64,000 nt of DNA from NCBI GenBank assembly GCA_036495715.1, contig DASXML010000025.1, positions 1-64,000 on the forward strand, in the 5' to 3' direction. Below the pieces are notes generated by a model, which worked only from the letters and a program-made list of their open reading frames with translations, searched no databases and was not told where the DNA came from. This DNA comes from Scandinavium sp036495715. GTDB taxonomy: Bacteria; Pseudomonadota; Gammaproteobacteria; Enterobacterales; Enterobacteriaceae. This document shows, in pieces, positions 26,451 to 34,394 of this stretch (within the stretch, counting starts at the first letter, position 1; each line of letters begins with the position of its first letter). The translations under genes were made by a program, and so were the position numbers.

Positions 26451-26879
26451 TTAATTCAGTTTATAATCGAGCGTGATTTCGGCTTTCAACACCTGAGAAA
26501 CCGGGCAGCCGGCTTTGGCCTTCTGGATAATATCGTCGAAGGTGCCTGGATCAATATCAGGGACCGCAATTTTACTTTGCAGCGCCACTTTGGTGATAGC
26601 AAACCCGGCATCGACCTTATCCAGCGACACGGTGGCTTCCGTGTCAATCGAGGTGGCGGTAAACCCGGCTTCACTCAACATTAATGAGAGTGCCATTGAA
26701 AAACAGGACGCGTGCGCGGCCGCAATCAGCTCTTCCGGATTGGTGCCTTTTGCGCCTTCAAAGCGGGTATTAAAACCATAAGGTTGCTGGCTGAGCGCCC
26801 CGCTTTCCGTGGAAACGCTGCCTTTCCCGCGCTTGAGATCGCCTTCCCAGTGTGCCTGACCTTTCTTGTGGATTGTCAT
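26451..26879 (-). CDS. osmC: OsmC, organic hydroperoxide reductase
   Basis: A 142-residue protein nearly identical in pattern to E. coli OsmC, a thiol-dependent peroxidase preferring organic hydroperoxides. Both catalytic cysteines are present: C59 (AAHASCFSMAL) and C125 (KAGCPVSQVL). Homodimer, cytoplasmic. In E. coli it is induced by osmotic shock and stationary phase through RcsB and RpoS. The sequence MTIHKKGQAHWEGD fixes the start. In E. coli osmC neighbours bdm and sra; here an alcohol dehydrogenase gene stands between osmC and sra. Confidence 0.97.
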   Translation of the reverse strand: MTIHKKGQAHWEGDLKRGKGSVSTESGALSQQPYGFNTRFEGAKGTNPEELIAAAHASCFSMALSLMLSEAGFTATSIDTEATVSLDKVDAGFAITKVALQSKIAVPDIDPGTFDDIIQKAKAGCPVSQVLKAEITLDYKLN

Positions 26880-26939
26880 CGTTCACTCCTCTTTCCATTG
26901 GGCTGTTAAGTATAGAACACGTGATTAAGGCCGTAAGAC

Positions 26940-27986
26940 TCAGGCCCGAAGCGACGCCATATCAATCACAAAGCGGTATTTCACATCGCTTTTTTGCATC
27001 CGTTCGTAAGCGTGATTGATGTCCTGAATGTTGATCACTTCTACATCCGCCGCGATCCCTTTTTCGGCGCAGAAATCGAGCATTTCCTGTGTTTCTGCAA
27101 TGCCGCCAATCGCGGAACCGGCCATCGAACGGCGGTTTATCAGCATCGGTATGGTGTTAAATTCAGGTGTATTACCCAGTAGGCCGACGAACACCAGCGT
27201 GCCGTCCAGCGCCAGCGTTGGCAGATACGGGTTAATATCATGCTCGTAAGGCACGGTGTCGATAATCAGATCGAACTGATTTTTCACCGACGCCATCTGT
27301 TTTTCATCGGAAGAGAGCACCACATTGTTCGCGCCAAGGCGACGGGCATCGGTCTCTTTTCCCGGCGAGCGGGTAAACAACGTCACGTCAGCGCCCAGCG
27401 CATGCGCCAGTTTCAGCCCCATGTGACCGAGACCGCCGAGACCAATTATCGCCACTTTACTGTTCTCATCGATATTCCAGTGACGCAGCGGCGACCAGGT
27501 GGTGATGCCCGCACACAACAGCGGCGCAGCGCCTTTCAGATCCAGCCCGTCAGGCACGCGTAACACAAAATCCTGGCTAGCATGAATCACCTGCGAATAG
27601 CCGCCGTAAGTGGGCTGATGATCGTGACGGTCGTGTCCGTTGTAGGTTTGTGTATTGCCTTCTTCACAGTATTGCTCCAGCCCCTCTTTACAAGGCTCGC
27701 AGGCGCGACACGAATCAACCATACAGCCGATGGCGGCGAGGTCACCGGGTTTGAATTTAGTGACGTTGTCACCTATTGCCGTCACACGTCCGACAATTTC
27801 ATGGCCGGGCACCAGCGGATAGGTACTGAATCCCCAATCGTTGCGGGCCTGATGTAAATCGGAATGGCAAACGCCACAGTAGAGCACTTCAATGGTGACA
27901 TCGTCCGGGCGCGGTTCACGTCGGTCGAAGGAAAACGGAGCCAAAGGCGTGGTGGAATTTTGTGCTGCATAACCTAAAACTTTCAT
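26940..27986 (-). CDS. Zinc-dependent NAD(P) alcohol dehydrogenase, YahK/CAD-type
   Basis: A 348-residue medium-chain dehydrogenase. The catalytic zinc site is visible in YCGVCHSDLHQARNDWG and PLVPGHEIVGRV, the structural-zinc cysteines in CMVDSCRACEPCKEGLEQYC, and the Rossmann motif in VAIIGLGGLGHMGLKLAHAL. It resembles YahK and cinnamyl-alcohol-dehydrogenase-like aldehyde reductases, which use NADPH to reduce many aldehydes. I start at the Met of MKVLGYAAQ rather than two codons upstream. It is upstream of osmC on the same strand (60 bp), replacing the bdm gene found here in E. coli. Confidence 0.88.
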   Translation of the reverse strand: MKVLGYAAQNSTTPLAPFSFDRREPRPDDVTIEVLYCGVCHSDLHQARNDWGFSTYPLVPGHEIVGRVTAIGDNVTKFKPGDLAAIGCMVDSCRACEPCKEGLEQYCEEGNTQTYNGHDRHDHQPTYGGYSQVIHASQDFVLRVPDGLDLKGAAPLLCAGITTWSPLRHWNIDENSKVAIIGLGGLGHMGLKLAHALGADVTLFTRSPGKETDARRLGANNVVLSSDEKQMASVKNQFDLIIDTVPYEHDINPYLPTLALDGTLVFVGLLGNTPEFNTIPMLINRRSMAGSAIGGIAETQEMLDFCAEKGIAADVEVINIQDINHAYERMQKSDVKYRFVIDMASLRA

Positions 27987-28234
27987 GAGCAAACCTCTTG
28001 ATGGGCAGGACGGGATACTCCGCGCGAATCAACAAGCATAGTCCAGTGACATGACCGTGTGATGGCGGTCGCACAAAGGGTTAAAGTCGGAGAGTTCCTG
28101 AAAGCGCCAGGTGGTGTTGCTATTTTGCGCGGAATGGTCAAGTATCATTCACGCAGGCAGAAGGTTTGTCTGCGCTAAGGGGTAAATTTCGCCCGGGCCC
28201 CCCGGGATTGACCTTGAAACCATTCACCGAATTA
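27987..28234. other. Non-coding stretch upstream of the sra repeat element
   Basis: No gene recognised; bdm, expected near here from E. coli gene order, is absent. It includes a very GC-rich segment around 28192-28206 (GCCCGGGCCCCCCGGG) and a TTGACC at 28209-28214 that could serve as a -35 hexamer reading toward sra. The promoter of the dehydrogenase gene must also lie here, reading leftward. Confidence 0.4.
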
Positions 28235-28380
28235 AGAGCCTATCCCAGTAGGCGTAATTGTTGCAGGCAGTTTGGACACGGACAGCGCGGAAGAACCGCA
28301 GCGTACACGTAGTACGTGAGGATTCTGAGCACTGCCCAGGGCCAAACGGGCAAATAAAATAGCCTAATGGGATAGGCTCT
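28235..28380. repeat. 146-bp palindromic element upstream of sra
   Basis: The ends are near-perfect inverted repeats: AGAGCCTATCCCAGTAGG at the left and CCTAATGGGATAGGCTCT at the right, with 17 of 18 positions complementary. The interior is also self-complementary (GTTTGG with CCAAAC; GGACAGCGC with GCACTGCCC-like segments; a central ACGTAGTACGT). I recall similar sequences dispersed in enterobacterial genomes, sometimes mis-annotated as short proteins. Its right end abuts the AAGGAG ribosome site of sra. Confidence 0.75.
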
Positions 28381-28391
28381 AAGGAGTCAGA

Positions 28392-28532
28392 ATGAAATCG
28401 AACCGTCAGGCACGTCATATCCTCGGCTTAAACTATAAGCTATCAAACCAGAAAAAAGTCCTTATCGAAGGCGATTCGGAAACTCAGCATAACCACACCC
28501 ATGCCACCGGCCGTAAACGCCGCACCGAGTAA
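28392..28532 (+). CDS. sra: Sra, stationary-phase ribosome-associated protein (S22)
   Basis: A 46-residue basic protein beginning MKSNRQARHILGLNYKLSNQ and ending TGRKRRTE, matching E. coli Sra (RpsV, 45 residues) at both ends; the middle is more divergent (SETQHNHTHA). Sra binds the 30S subunit in stationary phase. AAGGAGTCAGA precedes the start. It is followed by a terminator and then maeA, the same order as in E. coli. Confidence 0.93.
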   Translation: MKSNRQARHILGLNYKLSNQKKVLIEGDSETQHNHTHATGRKRRTE

Positions 28533-28568
28533 TTCCAAGGCTATTGAGCCGTTTTTTCGATAAAGATA

Positions 28569-28601
28569 AACACCATCGTTGGCACAAGATGGTGTTTTTT
28601 T
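28569..28601 (+). terminator. Rho-independent terminator after sra
   Basis: AACACCATC / GATGGTGTT (28569-28577 and 28588-28596), 10-nt loop, followed by a T-run. Confidence 0.9.
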
Positions 28602-28726
28602 AGTTATGAACTGACGCTTTTACCCTTTTTATAAGCACTTGCTTTATACTTTGCCGCGCCGAAGACCCTGCCGGCCCCTCCCGCTATGCATGTCCGGGCC
28701 TGGCGTGATGACAAAGGATCAGTGAG

Positions 28727-30424
28727 ATGTTACTCAACCATAAAAACAATCGTTCTCTTTATATCCCCTATGCAGGCCCCGTTTTACTGGAGTTTCCGCT
28801 GCTCAATAAAGGCAGCGCGTTTAGCCAGGAGGAACGTCGCAATTTCAATCTCTTAGGCTTACTGCCTGCGGTAGTTGAAACCATCGAAGAACAGGCCGAA
28901 CGCGCCTGGATCCAGTATCAAGGCTTCAAGACCGAAATCGATAAACACATTTACCTGCGTAATATCCAGGATACCAACGAAACCCTCTTCTACCGTCTGG
29001 TCGAAAATCACCTCGACGAGATGATGCCGGTTATCTACACCCCGACGGTCGGTGCCGCCTGTGAACGTTTCTCCGAGATTTATCGTCGTTCCCGTGGCGT
29101 ATTCATCTCCTACGAAAACCGGCACAACATGGACGATATTCTGCAAAATGTGCCGAACCATAATATCAAAGTGATCGTGGTCACCGACGGCGAGCGCATT
29201 CTCGGCCTCGGCGATCAGGGCATTGGCGGGATGGGCATTCCGATTGGTAAACTGTCGCTGTACACCGCCTGTGGCGGCATCAGCCCGGCGTACACGCTGC
29301 CGGTGGTGTTGGATGTCGGCACCAATAATCAGCAGCTGCTCAACGATCCGCTGTACATGGGCTGGCGTAACCCGCGCATTACCGACGACGAATATTATCA
29401 GTTCGTCGATGATTTCATTCAGGCAGTGAAACAGCGCTGGCCGAACGTACTGTTGCAGTTCGAAGACTTCGCACAGAAAAACGCGATGCCGCTGCTGAAC
29501 CGCTATCGCGATGACATTTGTTCTTTCAACGATGATATTCAGGGCACAGCAGCCGTCACTGTTGGCACGCTGATCGCCGCCAGTCGTGCGGCCGGTAGCC
29601 AGCTTAGCGAACAGAAAATTGTCTTCCTCGGTGCGGGTTCTGCCGGATGCGGCATTGCCGAGCAAATCATCGCGCAAACCCAACGCGAAGGGTTAAGCGA
29701 AGAACAGGCGCGTGCGCGCGTGTTCATGGTTGATCGCTTTGGACTGCTCACCGACCAGATGCCAAACCTGCTGGCGTTCCAGAATAAACTGGTGCAGAAG
29801 CGTGAAAACCTGAACAACTGGGACAGCAGTGAAGATGTGCTGTCGCTGTTGGATGTGGTGCGTAACGCCAAGCCGGACATTCTGATTGGTGTTTCCGGCC
29901 AGACCGGGCTATTCACCGAAGAAATCATTCGTGAGATGCACAAGCACTGCCCACGCCCGATTGTGATGCCACTGTCAAACCCGACATCACGCGTAGAAGC
30001 CACACCGCAGGACATCATCAGTTGGACAGAAGGCTGTGCGTTGGTGGCAACCGGTAGCCCGTTTGCCCCGGTGGTGTGGAAAGAGAAAACGTACCCTATT
30101 GCGCAGTGCAATAACTCCTACATTTTCCCTGGCATCGGTTTAGGCGTGATCGCCTCTGGCGCGTCGCGTATCACCGATGAAATGCTAATGTCGGCGAGTG
30201 AAACGCTGGCCAAGCATTCGCCGCTGGTGAATAACGGTGAAGGTCTGGTGCTTCCGGAGTTAAAGGACATTCACACCGTGTCGCGCGCGATTGCATTTGC
30301 CATCGGCAAAATGGCGCAGCAGCAAGGCGTGGCGGTGAAAACCTCTGCCGAAGCGCTGCAACACGCGATCGATGATAACTTCTGGCAGCCGGAGTACCGC
30401 AGCTACCGGCGTACCTCGATTTAA
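28727..30424 (+). CDS. maeA: NAD-dependent malic enzyme (oxaloacetate-decarboxylating)
   Basis: A 565-residue enzyme converting malate and NAD to pyruvate, CO2 and NADH, linking the TCA cycle with gluconeogenesis. Almost colinear with E. coli MaeA (SfcA): RSLYIPYAGPVLLEFPLLNK, the active-site region MMPVIYTPTVGAACERF, RGVFISYENRHNMDDIL, the metal-binding FEDFAQKNAMPLL and FNDDIQGTAAVTVGTL, and the nucleotide site VFLGAGSAGCGIAEQI. The first eight residues differ from E. coli (MLLNHKNN). A BIME follows the gene. Confidence 0.97.
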   Translation: MLLNHKNNRSLYIPYAGPVLLEFPLLNKGSAFSQEERRNFNLLGLLPAVVETIEEQAERAWIQYQGFKTEIDKHIYLRNIQDTNETLFYRLVENHLDEMMPVIYTPTVGAACERFSEIYRRSRGVFISYENRHNMDDILQNVPNHNIKVIVVTDGERILGLGDQGIGGMGIPIGKLSLYTACGGISPAYTLPVVLDVGTNNQQLLNDPLYMGWRNPRITDDEYYQFVDDFIQAVKQRWPNVLLQFEDFAQKNAMPLLNRYRDDICSFNDDIQGTAAVTVGTLIAASRAAGSQLSEQKIVFLGAGSAGCGIAEQIIAQTQREGLSEEQARARVFMVDRFGLLTDQMPNLLAFQNKLVQKRENLNNWDSSEDVLSLLDVVRNAKPDILIGVSGQTGLFTEEIIREMHKHCPRPIVMPLSNPTSRVEATPQDIISWTEGCALVATGSPFAPVVWKEKTYPIAQCNNSYIFPGIGLGVIASGASRITDEMLMSASETLAKHSPLVNNGEGLVLPELKDIHTVSRAIAFAIGKMAQQQGVAVKTSAEALQHAIDDNFWQPEYRSYRRTSI

Positions 30425-30494
30425 TGCCTGATGGCGCAGCACTTCCCGGACCTACGATAATTTGTAGGTCCGGCGGGCGTAGCGCCGCCTGACA
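30425..30494. repeat. BIME (paired REP palindromes) after maeA
   Basis: TGCCTGATGGCG... and ...GGCGGGCGTAGCGCCGCC surround an inner stem CCGGACCTAC / GTAGGTCCGG: two REP units in opposite orientation, the classic enterobacterial BIME. Confidence 0.85.
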
Positions 30495-30551
30495 AACCTC
30501 GCTACACTGAACTCACCCATTAATCTGCTGAATATAAAAAGGAGGATCCCC

Positions 30552-30635
30552 ATGCCGTATTGTGAAATGTTTACTATTTCACGTACTTTTGGTGATCGCA
30601 CCTGCTCAAGCGTTATCCGTACCGTGCTGCGATAA
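30552..30635 (+). CDS. 27-residue leader peptide upstream of the ABC-F gene
   Basis: A short frame MPYCEMFTISRTFGDRTCSS-VIRTVLR with an exceptionally good ribosome site (AAAAAGGAGG, 7 nt before the ATG). Its last codons and stop lie inside a strong hairpin (30604-30648). Short, well-initiated frames ahead of antibiotic-resistance ABC-F genes in other bacteria work as attenuators: a drug-stalled ribosome rearranges the RNA. The peptide sequence is not one I recognise. That it is translated is inferred from the ribosome site. Confidence 0.6.
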   Translation: MPYCEMFTISRTFGDRTCSSVIRTVLR

Positions 30636-30727
30636 CGTCGGCTTGAGCGAAGACACCAAAGACTGAATCCCTTCCCTCGGGCTTACCGGGTTATCGTCGG
30701 CGTTATATGACGAGGCGTTTTCACGCC
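30604..30727 (+). promoter_or_regulatory. Alternative hairpins (putative attenuator) in the ABC-F leader
   Basis: Segment 1 (GCTCAAGC-GTTATC, 30604-30617) pairs with segment 2 (GATAAC-gtcg-GCTTGAGC, 30631-30648) in a 14-bp stem with one 4-nt bulge. Segment 2 can instead pair with segment 3: CGATAAC with GTTATCG (30690-30696), strengthened by CGG/CCG. Two small hairpins follow: TCGTC/GACGA (30694-30713) and GGCGT/ACGCC (30714-30727). The leader stop codon lies in segment 2. No U-run follows, so control could act on translation or through Rho rather than an intrinsic terminator. Confidence 0.55.
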
Positions 30728-30748
30728 AATAACACTTGAGTAAGTTCT

Positions 30749-32467
30749 ATGAGCACACTATTAAGCGCACATTCCCTGTGCAGCGAAACGGCCTTCGGCC
30801 CCCTGTTTACTGACCTCTCCTTCACCCTGAAAAAAGGCGACCGCGTCGGGCTTATTGGCTATAACGGCTGCGGAAAAAGTACCCTGCTTAAACTGCTGGA
30901 TGGCACACTTACGCCCTCCTCTGGTGCCGTATCTGTCGCGAATCACTGCCTGCTGGCGCGCGTTGAACAACATTTACCGGAATCACTCGGACCGTTGACG
31001 ATGCTTGATGCGGTGTTAGACAACATTGCGCATAGCGAACGCGAAAACCAGCGCTGGCGTGCTGAAGCCTTGCTGGCTGAAATGGGCTTCAGTGACACCG
31101 ATATTGCGTTAACCGCCGCCACGTTAAGCGGTGGGCAGCATACCCGTCTGCTGCTGGCGCGCGCCCTGGTCACGTCGCCCGATTTACTGTTACTGGATGA
31201 ACCCGGCAACCACCTCGATCTGCCCACGCTGTTGTGGCTGGAGCGTTTTCTCAACGGCTGGAACGGCAGCTTTGTTGTGGTTTCGCACGACCAGCAACTG
31301 TTGGACAACGTCACCAACGCCAGTTGGATCCTGCGCGACCACCGATTGCATAGCTTCTCCCTTCCCTGTCGCGCCGCCCGTCAGGCGCTGGAGGCGCAGG
31401 ATGAAAGCGATGCACTGCGTTTCAAAGCCGAGCAAAAAGAGATTGATCGGGTGACCACCAGCGCCAAACGGCTGGCGGTATGGGGAAGCGTGTACGACAA
31501 CGAAGACCTGTCCCGCAAAGCCAAACAGATGGAAAAGCAGGTTGAGCGATTGAAAGAAAGCCAGACCGATGTGACCGCAGGTAGCCAGTGGCGTTTGCAG
31601 TTGCACGGCGACCTGCTTCGCGCAGACCGCTTGCTGGAACTGGAAAATTTGCCCGTTTCTCCCGCGCCTGGCCTCATGCCACTGTTCAGCACACCGATTG
31701 CGAGACTGAAAAGCGGTGATCGGGTCGCAGTAATCGGCCGCAATGGCTGCGGAAAATCGTCTCTTCTGCGGCTTATCTGGCAACAATACCGGGCAAACAC
31801 GTCAATAGAGGGTCTTAACATTCATCCACGCGTGGAACTCGGTTATTACGATCAGACGCTGCATCAGTTAGCGGATGAGGCCACGCTTTTCGATGCGCTG
31901 GAACCGTTCGCGCCTGCGCCAGAAGTGCGAAAAATGGCGCTCATCGGTGCAGGTTTTGCCTGGGCTCGCCACGGTCAGCGCGTGGATTCCCTGAGCGGTG
32001 GCGAACGCTCTCGGTTGTTGTTTGTTGGCCTGACGCTCGCACGTTACAGCCTGTTGATGCTCGATGAACCGACCAATCATCTGGATATGGAAGGTAAAGA
32101 AGCGTTAGCCGAAACCCTGCAATCTTTTGCGGGAGGCGTGCTGCTGGTGAGCCACGACAGGCAACTGATCCAGCAAAGCTGTAATCGCTTCTGGCTCATT
32201 GAAAACGGCGTACTGGAAGAGTGGCATGACGCCGATACGGTGTGGGAACGACTACGCGAACCGCTGCAAACCGTTTCAACATCAGCATCTGGCGCGATAA
32301 CGCACACCACACTGGACGCTACAGACGATCTTCTGGATAAGCTGGTTGGGTTGGAAACGCTGCTTGCAGAGGATTTGGCGCGCAAACCCAAACACCAGAA
32401 GCCTCACCTACAGGCCGAATGGACGCGGGAAATCGCCCAGTTGAACGCGTTGCTTGACGCGTTGTAA
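30749..32467 (+). CDS. ABC-F family ATPase (ribosome-associated)
   Basis: A 572-residue soluble protein with two ABC domains and no membrane segments. Domain 1 has Walker A GYNGCGKST (37-45), signature LSGGQ (126-130) and Walker B LLLLDEPGNHLD (146-157). A linker of about 100 residues includes the helical arm (P-site tRNA interaction motif). Domain 2 has GRNGCGKSS (330-338), LSGGERSRLL and LMLDEPTNHLD. ABC-F proteins act on ribosomes as translation factors (EttA) or antibiotic-protection factors (VmlR, Lsa, OptrA). It is not one of the four standard E. coli members by its context, and sits as an insertion between maeA and adhP. The leader peptide and hairpins upstream suggest ribosome-sensed induction. 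Confidence 0.85.
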   Translation: MSTLLSAHSLCSETAFGPLFTDLSFTLKKGDRVGLIGYNGCGKSTLLKLLDGTLTPSSGAVSVANHCLLARVEQHLPESLGPLTMLDAVLDNIAHSERENQRWRAEALLAEMGFSDTDIALTAATLSGGQHTRLLLARALVTSPDLLLLDEPGNHLDLPTLLWLERFLNGWNGSFVVVSHDQQLLDNVTNASWILRDHRLHSFSLPCRAARQALEAQDESDALRFKAEQKEIDRVTTSAKRLAVWGSVYDNEDLSRKAKQMEKQVERLKESQTDVTAGSQWRLQLHGDLLRADRLLELENLPVSPAPGLMPLFSTPIARLKSGDRVAVIGRNGCGKSSLLRLIWQQYRANTSIEGLNIHPRVELGYYDQTLHQLADEATLFDALEPFAPAPEVRKMALIGAGFAWARHGQRVDSLSGGERSRLLFVGLTLARYSLLMLDEPTNHLDMEGKEALAETLQSFAGGVLLVSHDRQLIQQSCNRFWLIENGVLEEWHDADTVWERLREPLQTVSTSASGAITHTTLDATDDLLDKLVGLETLLAEDLARKPKHQKPHLQAEWTREIAQLNALLDAL

Positions 32468-32478
32468 TTGCTCCTCAT

Positions 32479-32504
32479 AGACACCTCCGGGTGTCTATTT
32501 TTTT
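32479..32504 (+). terminator. Rho-independent terminator after the ABC-F gene
   Basis: AGACACC-TCC-GGGTGTCT (32479-32496) followed directly by ATTTTTTTG. Confidence 0.92.
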
Positions 32505-32701
32505 GTCTTATTCCCCAGTGATTAATAAGGATTGCTTATCATTATTATGGAATTAAACACTACCAATTTCTGTAAATTTATTACTTTATGTTACGACTCC
32601 CTTGCCTATTTCGCAGAACGTGTTAACTCTAAAGGAGTAACGACGTACATCGGAGACGCCGTATCCGCTTTGCCGATTTTCATTCTTAAAAGGAGCAATA
32701 C

Positions 32702-33712
32702 ATGAAGGCTGCTGTAGTTACTCAGGACCATCAGGTCAATGTGACGGAAAAAACACTGCGTCCGCTGAAACATGGCGAAGCACTGCTGAAAATGGAATGT
32801 TGCGGCGTCTGCCATACCGACCTGCACGTGAAAAATGGTGATTTTGGTGATAAAACCGGGGTCATTCTCGGTCACGAAGGGATCGGGATTGTCAAAGAAG
32901 TGGGCCCTGGCGTTATCTCATTGAAACCCGGCGATCGCGCGAGCGTGGCGTGGTTCTTCCAGGGCTGCGGCCACTGCGAATACTGTAACAGTGGCAATGA
33001 AACGCTCTGTCGTGATGTACAAAACGCCGGATACAGCGTGGATGGCGGCATGGCTGAAGAGTGCATTGTTACCGCCGACTATTCAGTCAAAGTGCCCGAC
33101 GGACTGGAATCCGCCGCAGCCAGCAGCATCACCTGCGCGGGCGTCACCACCTATAAAGCGGTGAAAATTTCCGGCATCAAACCGGGCCAGTGGATTGCCA
33201 TTTATGGGCTTGGTGGTTTAGGCAATCTGGCGCTGCAATATGCGAAAAACGTCTTCAACGCAAAAGTTATCGCGCTGGACGTGAATGACGAACAGCTGAA
33301 ACTGGCCGCCGAAATGGGTGCCGATTTAATCATTAATTCCCGCAGTGAAGATGCAGCTAAAATCGTGCAGGAAAAAACCGGCGGCGCACACGCAGCCGTA
33401 GTGACTGCCGTCGCGAAAGCGGCATTTAACTCCGCCGTTGACGCCGTACGTGCGGGTGGTCGAGTGGTTGCCGTTGGTCTGCCGCCGGAATCCATGAGCC
33501 TCGATATCCCACGTCTGGTGCTGGACGGCATTCAGGTTGTGGGTTCATTGGTGGGTACTCGCCAGGATCTGATTGAAGCATTCCAGTTTGCAGCAGAAGG
33601 AAAAGTTGTCCCGAAAGTCACGATGCGTCCACTTGGCGACATCAACGCGATTTTCAAAGAGATGGAGCAAGGGCAAATTCGTGGTCGTATGGTCATCGAT
33701 CTGCGTCATTAA
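32702..33712 (+). CDS. adhP: Ethanol-active alcohol dehydrogenase AdhP
   Basis: A 336-residue zinc alcohol dehydrogenase, colinear with E. coli AdhP. Catalytic zinc ligands lie in CCGVCHTDLH (C37) and GHEG (H58/E59). The structural zinc cysteines are in CGHCEYCNSGNETLC, and the NAD site is YGLGGLGNLALQYAK. It oxidises ethanol and short primary alcohols to aldehydes with NAD. A 230-bp upstream region separates it from the ABC-F terminator, so it has its own promoter; AAAAGGAGCAATAC is the ribosome site. Confidence 0.97.
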   Translation: MKAAVVTQDHQVNVTEKTLRPLKHGEALLKMECCGVCHTDLHVKNGDFGDKTGVILGHEGIGIVKEVGPGVISLKPGDRASVAWFFQGCGHCEYCNSGNETLCRDVQNAGYSVDGGMAEECIVTADYSVKVPDGLESAAASSITCAGVTTYKAVKISGIKPGQWIAIYGLGGLGNLALQYAKNVFNAKVIALDVNDEQLKLAAEMGADLIINSRSEDAAKIVQEKTGGAHAAVVTAVAKAAFNSAVDAVRAGGRVVAVGLPPESMSLDIPRLVLDGIQVVGSLVGTRQDLIEAFQFAAEGKVVPKVTMRPLGDINAIFKEMEQGQIRGRMVIDLRH

Positions 33713-33729
33713 TTCGCCGGTATACGACA

Positions 33730-33755
33730 AACGGCGTGTTCTAACGCCGTTTTTT
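33730..33755 (+). terminator. Rho-independent terminator after adhP
   Basis: AACGGCGT / ACGCCGTT (33730-33737 and 33744-33751) with a 6-nt loop, then a T-run. It touches the stop of the convergent Rrf2 gene. Confidence 0.9.
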
Positions 33756-34263
33756 ACGCCTTACTTCGGCGATCGTTAATCCACTGTTTGACTTCAATCG
33801 TGAATGTTTCCGGTGCTTTGCGGAACATTTTACGCGCCAGATCGAGAATGGTATGGCGAGCCAGTTCTTCTTCCATCCGCTGTTGAGCGCTGTCCATCAC
33901 CGAACGCACTCCGCAAGGCCCATCGCAGACCCATGAAGGCGGCGCTTCATCAAATAATGCCAGACGCTGGCGGATTTCGCGGCATTCGAACATCGACTTT
34001 TGCCCGTCGATGGCCTGTACGATATCCAGCACGCTGATCAGTTCGCTGGCTCTCGCTAAACGGAATCCACCGCCCTTGCCTTCTGTGCTGACAACCAGTC
34101 CGGCCCGTGACAAGCGGGTAAAAATTTTTGCGAGATAGTCATACGGCACGTTCTGCAGCTCTGCCAGCTCACGCACACTCATTTCACGCGCGTCGCCGTT
34201 TGCATCAACCATGCTCATCAGGCTGTGAATACCGTATTCCACGCCAGAACTGTAAAACGCCAT
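33754..34263 (-). CDS. Rrf2-family regulator with conserved cysteines
   Basis: A 169-residue winged-helix regulator: EYGIHSLMSMVDANGD, VRELAELQNVPYDYLAKIFT, RLSRAGLVVSTEGKGGGFRL (recognition and wing). Three cysteines in the C-terminal half (C94, C113, C117 in FECREI and WVCDGPCGVRSV) match the position of the Fe-S ligands of IscR and NsrR, though spacing differs, so an iron-sulphur or redox sensor is likely. It is divergent from an NADH dehydrogenase gene, and a perfect 24-bp palindrome lies in the shared 131-bp region. Not IscR or NsrR itself by context. Confidence 0.85.
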   Translation of the reverse strand: MAFYSSGVEYGIHSLMSMVDANGDAREMSVRELAELQNVPYDYLAKIFTRLSRAGLVVSTEGKGGGFRLARASELISVLDIVQAIDGQKSMFECREIRQRLALFDEAPPSWVCDGPCGVRSVMDSAQQRMEEELARHTILDLARKMFRKAPETFTIEVKQWINDRRSKA

Positions 34264-34318
34264 TTTTATACTCCTTTTCTGTTTCTGCCAAGATGATAAC
34301 CCAGATACTCAGAAAGAT

Positions 34319-34348
34319 CTTGTCGGAGTTAACTCCGACAAGTATAGT
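34319..34348 (+). promoter_or_regulatory. Perfect 24-bp palindrome overlapping the NADH dehydrogenase promoter
   Basis: CTTGTCGGAGTT (34319-34330) is followed at once by its exact reverse complement (34331-34342). The left arm contains TTGTCG (34320-34325), a good -35, and TATAGT (34343-34348) follows with exactly 17 bp between: a near-consensus sigma-70 promoter reading rightward. The palindrome fills the spacer, so a bound dimer would exclude RNA polymerase. It is almost certainly the operator of the Rrf2 regulator. Confidence 0.82.
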
Positions 34349-34394
34349 GGCAGTTATTGAGGCCAGACGGCCTGAAAATGCAGAAGGACTGAAA

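Noticed and set aside
28224..28418. Open frame of 64 codons on the minus strand covering the repeat before sra
   Set aside because: It is created by the palindromic element, overlaps the sra start, and has no ribosome site; similar frames are common annotation artefacts of such repeats.
28859..29683. 274-codon minus-strand frame inside maeA
   Set aside because: Shadow of a highly conserved enzyme gene with codon-periodic composition; no ribosome site or family features.
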